A DNA stretch of 64,000 nt from Cephalotus follicularis. Its lineage: Eukaryota > Streptophyta > Magnoliopsida > Oxalidales > Cephalotaceae. The position numbers and the translations under genes were made by a program. How positions within the stretch are numbered: the stretch's first letter is position 1; every line of letters starts with the position of its first letter. Shown here one piece after another: positions 56,712-64,000 of this stretch. The DNA lies in the NCBI GenBank assembly GCA_001972305.1, contig BDDD01000722.1, forward strand, positions 139,500 through 203,499, written 5' to 3'. The notes below the pieces were generated by a model. That model searched no databases. It saw nothing but the letters and a program-made list of their open reading frames with translations, and was not told where the DNA came from.

Positions 56712-57866
56712 CCTCAAATCCTTTGTCATCCAGCTGAGAATTAGAAATAAGATTGCGCCTCATGGTAGGTGCAAAAAGCACATCAATGAGATAGAGGTTT
56801 TGATCTCCTGGTAACAAGATCTTCTTATTTCCAATTCCAATAACTTCACTATAAGTGTAGTTGCCCATGTAGACACGATGGTTACTGGATTTGACATCCT
56901 TCATATTAACAAAACAATCCCTCATCTTTGCCACATGACGAGATGAAGCTGAATCTATCCACCAAACTCTAAAATCGATATCAGCCAAAATAGATTCAGT
57001 AACAGCACAAATAATATCTTTGGAGCCCCCAAAATTTGGTTTTTTGTTATTGTTATTTTCATAACAATCAGATTGATAATAACCAATTTTTTCACAATTA
57101 AAAAATTTTCCTTTACCCTTTTTGAAGTGTTTATCATTGTTCTTAAAATCTTTTCCTTTCCCTTTAAAATTCTTTGAAAAAATTTTGTTTTCAATTTTTA
57201 AAATCACTCTTTGATTCAACTTTTGGTGCATCATTGGAGGCAGAAGCTATAGACAAAAAGGATTTAGATGTTTTCTTTTTAGATATTCTTTCAGCCTCTA
57301 TTCCTCATAGAGTAGGCAGATTTTTCATCGTCGTAGTTTGTGAAGATTAATTAAGTGGCATAATCACAAATGATCCCATGATTCAGGCAAACTATGTAAA
57401 ACAGTGGACACTTACATCTTATCAGGGATTGGGTATCCTAAGGTTGCTAGTTCTTTTGCACTAATAGACAATTTATTGACATGTTCAACAACACTATCAG
57501 TTTCACCCATTAGAGTTCCCTTAAAATTTTCAATTAAAAGTTGAACATAAGTTTCAGAGGAGGCACCGTAAGCTTCTGCAATAGCATCAAACATAAGTTT
57601 AGCATACTCATATTGTTCAAATAAGACTTCAATGCTAGGTTCCATAAAAGTAGGCATGATAAATCTAGCATTTTTATTATCTTCAATATATCTTTCATAT
57701 GTTCGTCTAGCAACAACATTAGCATTTTCAGGAGGTGGTGTAGGAATATCGATATCAATGACATACTCCACCTTGTCTTGGAAAAGTATGTGACGGATAC
57801 TACATTTCCAAATATGAAAATTAATTCCATTTAATTTTTCAGTTTTACTTCTTTCTTGACTCACTG
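56712..57866 (-). pseudogene. Element C gag and protease
   Basis: Gag N-terminus 57412-57864 (MSQERSKTEKLNGINFHIWK, LIENFKGTLMGETDSV), a shifted and stopped middle, then 56707-57234: Lys/Asn-rich linker, a knuckle reading CEKIGYYQSDC (its His is Tyr and the first Cys pair is disrupted), and protease WWIDSASSRHVAKMRD (DSA for DSG), followed by LYLIDVLFAPTMRRNLIS. The frame runs to DDKGFEV at the element D insertion and resumes at 32339. Non-functional because of shifts. Confidence 0.85.
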
Positions 57867-58590
57867 TTCTTTAAGCCATAATTTCAAACAATCAATAAAT
57901 AAAAATGTTTAGTTAGAGACCTTACCGTTTTTTAGGAGCCAAAAATAAAATTTGTTGTACCCAACCCTCTTGTCGAGTCAATCTGCTCTCCTATTGATCA
58001 AACAAAGAATTGTACTGCTACTATATATTGACAACGTCGTTTAACCACAGATCCTCAAATTAACTATAGCAATACTCGTACCATTGCTTTCTTCTTTATA
58101 TAAGCAGGAGTGGAGTGAAGAATTATCAAATATAGTGAAGAGAGCGTGAATAATTAACGAGAAGCTTACTATTGTTGCTCTTTACGCCATCAGAGAATAT
58201 TGAGTAGAAGTGCAAAGTGAGTGGCTTTGGGTTTGTAAGTGACTAATTCTATGAAGAGCATATAAAATGAATTTTCATAAAGAGAGCTACGATTTACAAA
58301 GTACTAAAGCCAATCACTTTGTTTTGGTTTCTTTTATTCTCTAATACAAGTGATAGAAACCACATAAAATAAAGAGTTGTGTATATTTTGTATTTGGGTA
58401 GCTTTTCTCTGTTAGAGATTTTATCACTGAGTGGATTATAGTACATGCCTCAAAACATGGGAAGTTGACGTTAATTTTATAACTGTCTTATCCCTCATTG
58501 CTCCCACTCACATGCACCACTCTAATAAGAGTGTAGACCATGTCAAACCCCACTAAGCCAACTTGGTAAAAAACACTGCTATATTTACTC
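57867..58590 (-). repeat. Element C leader and inner part of 5' LTR
   Basis: 58370-58590 matches the 3' LTR at 28030-28320. 57867-58250 is leader or LTR end without a gene; I could not find a convincing primer site. The LTR is cut at 58590 by element H (TACTC at 58586-58590). Confidence 0.7.
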
Positions 58591-60064
58591 CGTTAATGTA
58601 TATTCCTATTATATCTAGTTTTCCTAGTATAATTATCCCTATTGTACTTAGTATTTGTAACCGTATATAAAGGGGTGTTGAGGGTGGTTTTCGATTTTCC
58701 AAAGAGAACACAATGAAGAAACTGCGATAGTTGTAACTTCGTGGTGATAAAGTGATCTTTACACCTTTCTTTTTGTTACAGTGATTAACTCAAATTACAT
58801 TATTATGATGTAATACAAGATGTTGTAGCAGTACACTTGTAATTTGATATATCACAATAATGCTTTATTCTTCAAAAGAAAGAAAGGAATCCATGCTTTG
58901 ATTCAACTACACCAATATATTGTGTTCCTTGTGTTGTCTTCAATAACCTTCCTCTGTGAGTTCATAAAAAGGGAGTCTGGCATTGAAGTAGATTACGATA
59001 TGCTTTTCAATCGTTTCACCTTCAGCCTGAATTCCTTCACTATCAACCCAAAAAAGAGATGCAAACTATGATGATGAAATATGCATGCCTTTGTCTTCGA
59101 TATAGAGATGAGAATGTATCATTGAATGAGGGGAGAGGAAAATTCAGTATAGCCGCAACAATAACATAGTTGAAAACTGTTGTTGGAAGAACTATTGTAG
59201 ATAAGTTATAGTACAATGCAAACACTGTAGTGGAAGAACTGCGGTAAAAGTGAGGTAGAGAAATTGCAGTAGCAGTGCTGAGAATCTATTGCTTGTATGT
59301 CTTTGTAAAATGCTCAAAAGTCATTTTTCTATAAGGATAAGTTGTTGTAAGAACTGTAGTAGATAAATTGTAGTATAGAAACTGCAGTGGAGAAACTATG
59401 GTAAAAGTATAGTGGAGAAACTACGATAGAAAGATGGAGAAAAACTGATGTTCTTGTCTTTGCTTCGTTGATTCAAAGTCTTCTAAAAGTCCTTGTTGTA
59501 TGTTACTTATGTTATCTTCATATCACTTGAAATAATGAATAGAAAATTGTTGTAAATATGCAATGAGGAAACTGCGGTAAAAGTGCAGAGGATTTTCTGG
59601 TGTTTTTGCTTGTATCAAATGATCAAAGAGTGACCAAAAAGCCTTTTCAAAATCTCTATCTTCTGGTATTTATACCTCTGATTGTCCAGCAGAAACATCT
59701 CCCTCTTTAATGCAAGAACTGAATGCTTCTTTGTAAGTGTGAGTAAGCTTGTCACATGACAGTTCCTAATGCATCCAGCAGTTTGCTCCTAACAAATGGC
59801 AACTTCATGTGCATTTGAGGAAGAAAAAGTGACAAGTGAAGGTGAAGGTATGTTTCTCTCCATGCCACATGTCATTGTATGCATTTTCTTGCTTGCAAAG
59901 TGGACTTGTTGGTGTCACCCATGTGTGAAATGATGACAAGTGTGTGGCTTGAATGGGTGAACTGCTGTGTACCGCCACAACCAGCTTCCATATGTCTTCC
60001 ACTCAGCTGAAGTTTGTGTACAAGTTCCCATGATGCTGATGCAGGTTGATATTGTTGAAGTCCA

Positions 60065-60310
60065 TAACAGTTCGTCAGAAACTGCGGTAGGTTCTGGAAC
60101 ACAAAACTTAAAGTTGTTGAGGTTGAATTTAATGGCAGTTCGTCAGAATCTGCCGTAGGCTCTAGAACACAAAATGTATAAGCTATTGAGGTTGAACTTT
60201 GTAGCAGTTCATCAAAAACTGTCGTAGCCTCTAGAACACAAAATGTATAAGTTGTTTAAGGTTGAATTTCATGGCAGTTTGTCTGAAACTACTGTAACCC
60301 CTGGAACATA
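60065..60310 (+). repeat. Tandem repeat, about 75-bp unit
   Basis: About four copies of GGCAGTTCGTCAGAAACTGC, GGT/CGTAGGCTCTAGAACAC and AAAATGTATAAG.TGTTGAGG with substitutions. Confidence 0.75.
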
Positions 60311-60789
60311 AAAAACTGTCACAAACCCTGAAGCATGAAAAACTGTCGTGAGCTTTGGAGTATGAGAATTTGTCATTGTCTCTAAAAATATCCAATTAGG
60401 GGCTGTTTAAAATGTGAAACTGCCATAAGTCTTCAAAGTGTAAACATTGCCATGGCCCGCAAAGTGTTGAAACCTTCTACGCAATGATTCTTGATATGTA
60501 CTGTCGAAGATCCATAGGTACCAAATCCAAATCATTTGAAGTGAAGGAAGCCCAAGTTTCTTTATAATGTTTTGAGCAAGGACCACGAGACAATCATATT
60601 GAAATTTTCATGCCAACTAAACCACTCCACCAACAATAATCCCTGTTAAGATGTGTCTTGGGCCCACGTATGAGATGCAAGTGATGCAATGTGTGCCAAG
60701 CATGGGTTAGTAAGCATCATTAACATAACCATAATAAGAATGATTGAAATAAGGATATCATCGCGTACCTTTTACGCTTGATTTATAAA

Positions 60790-61620
60790 AACTTACAGGG
60801 GATACGGAATCACACCCGGGTTAGATATGTAAAGATTACGGGGGACATGGAATCACACCCGGCTTAGATATGTAAAGAATGTAGGGAACACAGAATCGTA
60901 CTCGACTTAGATATGTCAAATGCGGGGGACACAAAATCACACCAGCTTATGTAAAGACTGCGAGGGACCTTTTACCTCGGCTTATGTCATATGTATAGAC
61001 TGCATGAGAATTGAAGCCACCCGACTTATGTAAAGACTGCAAGAGACCTTTTACCTCGGCTTATGTCATATGTATAAACTGCATGAGACTTGAAGCCACC
61101 TGACTTACGTAAAGATTGCGAGAGACCTTTTACCTCGGCTTATGCCATATATATAAACTGCAGGAGACTTGAAACCACCCGACTTACGTAAAGATTGCCA
61201 TGGAAATTTTACCTTGGCTAATGTCATGTGTACAGACTACGAGGAACTTTTCACCTCAGCTTATGTCAAAGAATGCGGGGGACTCGAAGTCACGTCCGAC
61301 TTATGTAAAGAATGCGGGGGACACGAAGTCACGCCCAAATTATGTAAAGAATGTGAGAGACCTTTTACCTCGGCTTATATATAAATGCAAGAGACACGGA
61401 ATCACACCCGGTTTATGTGGAGATTGCAAGAGACACACTCTCAACTTATATAAAGAATGGGGAGACACGGAGTCACGTCCGGCTTATGTAGAGACTGCCA
61501 GAGACACACTCCCGAGTTATGTATGTAAGAATTACGTGGAACGCGAAGTTACACCTGGCTTATGTATGTGAGAAGTGAGAGGAACACGAAGTTACATCCA
61601 GCTTGTAATAAGATGTAGGC
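60790..61620 (+). repeat. Long degenerate tandem array
   Basis: Unit of about 45-50 bp: TTATGTAAAGACTGC, G.GAGAC or GGGGGACAC, AAGTCACACCCGGC. In 60950-61200 two versions alternate, giving a higher-order period of about 95 bp (CTTTTACCTCGGCTTATGTC against GACTTGAAGCCACC). Short frames here (61169-61571) are translations of the repeat, not genes. Confidence 0.78.
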
Positions 61621-61842
61621 GGTTGAAACCATTACTCAACATGTAAATAAGATGAACGAGTTACAATGTCCTCCTTAACATATAGTATATATGCCTTTGC
61701 CAGTGATTGAGTGAGCTTTACAAATTGAGGTACCAACAAGGGTTATCTTATATACTCTTTTAGTTGAAAGACACATATAATTCATACAATCATATTCTCT
61801 CCAAAAAAAAAAAAAAAAATTGGCATTATTTGTAACATACTC

Positions 61843-61956
61843 ACTTAATAAATAATAAACAATATCAAAATAAATTTTATTAATCAACACAACTTTACGA
61901 TGCAAGTTTATTTGACCTTTACAAAATTGAGAGTTTTTTTACCACCCAAACCAACA
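61843..61956 (-). repeat. Element C 5' LTR, outer end
   Basis: Matches 28325-28440 (TAATAAACAATAT, ATTTTATTAATCAACACAAC, TTTGACCTTT). Minus-strand LTR start TGTTGGTTTGGGTGG at 61956. Confidence 0.8.
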
Positions 61957-62099
61957 AATGACATAATAAATATATATAAAAAATATTATTTAAGAACAAA
62001 ATAATAATTATATTTGATGGAGGAAAAATATATTTATAAAAGCAAGGACACGTGTCCACAGGAGACTTGACCGACTGTCCATGGGGGATTAAAGGCTTA
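61957..62099. other. Short AT-rich spacer
   Basis: No feature beyond an A/T-rich run and the word GGACACGTGTCC (62046-62057, a perfect 12-bp palindrome) close to the 3' end of the neighbouring ORF. Confidence 0.5.
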
Positions 62100-64000
62100 T
62101 CAGCAAGCCATGCCGAGGACCACATGCTCCTCCTCTTGCCTCTGATGCCTTTCAAACTTGGCCACCAATTCATGGTATTTCTCCTCGGACGACCTTAGTT
62201 TGACATCAAGTATCCTAAACTCGGATTTCTCCTCCTCCAAGGCCTCCACTGCTCGCCTCTTCTCCTCGGCCAGGGACTCCTGAGCCTTAAGGACTTCATT
62301 CAGTTGGGCTTGGGCCGAGCGAGCAGTCTCTTCAAGAGTTGCCATGCTCGACCTCAGTTCTCGGTCCCTGGCCACAACCATACGAAGGTTGTCCACAAGC
62401 AACTGAGTGTCGTTCAGAGACTGTCACAAGAAGTAAAAGATGTTAAAAAAAAAGGGCTGAGGCACAAGAAAGAAGAAGGTAACCAGGGACGAGATCTCTT
62501 ACCCTCAGCTGCCTCCTCAGACACACGGTGGACAAGTCCTCATTGGTCCACCCCTGCCTAGACTCCAACTCACTGGGCACGAAGACTAGACGGCTGAGCC
62601 GTTGAGGGACTCCAGGATCGCTCAAGCTCAAGTTTGCAAAATTCAAACCCTCAAGCAGCTGGTCTATCGGCAGAGATGAAGGAATGATTATGGGATCCTG
62701 AGAACTGGCCCCAAGAGCAGCCACATCCTCGACTTCCCGAACTCTCTCGGAGCCATACACAGCCTTGTCTTTTCTACTCCTCTTGGTCAGAGGAGCATGC
62801 CCAGTTGAAGGGGTCTGGTCGGCCAGCCTCTTGTGGGTCTCCTTCCTCTTCTCGGTCACAGTTACCGAGACCCTAGTAGGAGGAGGAAGAGGTGTTTTGA
62901 CTTGTGGCCTTGCCTTCTCAGTCATTGGGGCCTTTCCCTTGGACTTCGACCCAGCGGCGTCAGAGGCCCTCTTCTGACTAGCAGACTTGAGGATGGCAGA
63001 TACATCTCGGCGAGGACCCATGGCTGAAACAAGACAGGAAAGTTAGAGTTAGAGAACAGAGAAACAAGGGTTATTAAAAATAGTACAAATAGAAAGCACA
63101 AAGAAGACAGAGATGCTATACAAGTTGGGGGCGGAGGACTATTATGTTCTTCCTCTTCCTCTGATTCTTCCTCCTCAGACCCTTCCGAGGAGGATTCATG
63201 TCCGAGGACCTTACTAAGTCCTGCTTGGACCAGGCGATCCTCGGTAACGGTGGCATTGACATTCTCTGGCTCAAGAGCCAGGAGTTTATTAAGTCCTACT
63301 TTCTCAGCCGAGGACAGGCGAGACTTTTGGTTCAGAGACTTGACGTCCAAGGACGTGCACCAAGGAGGGGAGATGAATCCCTCGAAGTCATTTATTAAGA
63401 AATATTTTCTTCTCCCGTTTTTTATCGATTGAGTGGGGTTGAGAAAAAGTTTTTTAATCCCAGAACGGGACTTGAAGAAATATCCATCTGTTTTGGGGGT
63501 GGCAGAGTTGACGTGAAACTCTTTGAAGAGATTCACAGTGGCTGATACCTCGGACTCTATACACCTAACTAAAAATCCTATCATGAAACCCCAAGATTGA
63601 GGTTGAACAAGCGAAGGGTGAAGGCTAAAGTTTAGAAGGACCGAGATGGCAAAAGAGGGCACAGGCACCCTCAGACCATGGGCAAGAGCAGCTTCGAAGA
63701 CCACGAAAAGGCCTTCTCGGCTCTCAGTAACAATCCGAGGATTCCTAGGGATACTAAAGGACAACCCACGAGGGATATTGTACTCCCTGGCGAGCCTCTT
63801 GACCTCGGCCAGACTAAGTTTACTCAACTCATAGGCACAGTCCTCGGACAGAGGATTGGCCTCTGCCGTGGGTGCATCAGGGACACCCACAGCAGCCCCT
63901 AGGCTACCTTCTACATCATTAGGCCTCTCAGCAGGGGGGAGTACCATGGCCAGGGGCACAATGGATAGGGGGGAAGGAGAAGAAGAAGAAGACCCAGAAG
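62100..64000 (-). CDS. Putative gypsy-type transposon protein (Transposase_28-like), three exons, cut by window end
   Basis: Minus strand. Exon 1 runs from beyond 64000 to 63122, exon 2 is 63023-62502 and exon 3 is 62420-62100. Splice sites are GT/AG (donors GTATAG and GTAAGA; acceptors TTGTTTCAG and TTGTGACAG) and phases fit: exon 1 ends with one base, completed by CC of exon 2; exon 2 ends on a codon. The first ATG in view is 63947 (MVLPPAERPND), but the frame is open to the window edge. The N-terminal domain (LRVPVPSFAISVLLNF, SLVQPQSWGFMIGFLVRC, DGYFFKSRS, PPWCTSLDVKSLN) is like the plant 'putative gypsy type transposon' family. An acidic run follows (EESEEEEEHNS), then a basic linker, and exon 3 is a strong coiled coil (REAEEKRRAVEAL-like heptads). 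Function unknown; such ORFs occur in large non-autonomous LTR elements. No stop interrupts this part. Confidence 0.75.

Larger units (their letters stand above)
58591..61837. mobile_element. Element H: 3.2-kb repeat-rich insertion in element C's LTR
   Basis: Target duplication TACTC at 58586-58590 and 61838-61842; the uninterrupted sequence is visible in the other LTR (28310-28340). The left end CGTTAATGTATATTCC with TTTGTAACCGTATATAAAGG looks like a copia LTR (TGTTAATG with one change); the right end is TTATTTGTAACA. The interior has no gene but many repeats: dispersed AACTGCGGTAAAAGTG-like words (59150-59600), about four copies of a unit of about 75 bp (60065-60310) and a long array at 60790-61620. 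It may be a solo LTR holding another non-coding insertion. Confidence 0.65.
28030..61956 (-). mobile_element. Element C: old copia element split by nested insertions
   Basis: Two separated regions join to one minus-strand copia element: gag and protease at 56712-57866; GAG-pre-integrase at 32238-32339 and 31080-31247; then integrase, RT and RNase H to 28520. LTR sequence flanks both sides (28030-28441; 58250-58590 plus 61843-61956). The break points coincide exactly with target duplications of the inserted elements: TATTATTTA for the MULE, CCTCA for D, TACTC for H. The LTR starts TGTTGGTTTGGG on the minus strand at 61956. Its outer target duplication (AATGA would be on the right) could not be confirmed on the left, and the left limit is approximate. 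Confidence 0.88.

Noticed and set aside
61169..61571. Possible Cys-rich zinc-finger protein (LCKECGG repeats)
   Set aside because: The Cys-rich peptide is a translation of the tandem array at 60790-61620 with drifting frame; no start context or conserved domain.

Overview
This is a repeat-dense stretch of a flowering-plant nuclear genome, most likely a dicot. The evidence is Ty1/copia elements of the Sirevirus type, Ty3/gypsy elements with tRNA-iMet primer sites, a Mutator-like element with a 9-bp target duplication, spliced genes with GT/AG introns, and no bacterial operon structure. I cannot name the species. Only one gene looks like an intact host gene: a three-exon acyltransferase-like gene at 16575-18900 (+). 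Almost everything else is transposon.

Left part (1-16.5 kb). A Sirevirus-like element (A, minus strand) enters from the left edge. It carries gag, protease and integrase parts and ends in an LTR at 3328, head-to-head with a related plus-strand LTR (3329-4419). Element B (5271-13670, minus) is a complete Sirevirus insertion with a perfect 5-bp target duplication (CTTAT). It has paired 1.26-kb LTRs, PBS, gag, protease, integrase, an extra ORF at the env position and multiple polypurine tracts, but its reverse transcriptase has been deleted. B lies inside an older LTR-like sequence (4830-5270 plus 13671-14177). CACTA-like and other debris follow.

Middle (16.5-28 kb). The acyltransferase-like gene is followed by a SINE-like sequence and by a shrunken copy of the gene's own 3' end, which carries a small MITE. 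Next come a decayed plus-strand copia element (20.3-26.6 kb) and a frameshifted GRF-zinc-finger-like relic.

Right part (28-62 kb). One old copia element (C, minus, about 28030-61956) has been opened by later insertions, and every one has a readable target duplication: a MULE (31248-32228), gypsy element D (32345-56711) and a repeat-rich element H (58591-61837). D holds gypsy G (32901-39852) and element E (41002-52026). E holds the deleted Sirevirus F (44381-47577). The nesting is C(MULE, D(G, E(F)), H). G and D keep only gag. E is almost all LTR (about 3.6 kb each side around about 550 bp). The last 2 kb hold a spliced minus-strand ORF of the 'putative gypsy-type transposon' family, cut by the window end.

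The most unusual signal is in the Sirevirus LTRs. Short palindromes sit in groups of four, 20-21 bp (two helical turns) apart, and the groups themselves repeat about every 100-127 bp. Two families use different palindromic words (CAGTCGACTG against AAGCGCTGACGCTT-like) but share the same spacing. Element B carries a further quartet outside the LTR, just upstream of its extra ORF.
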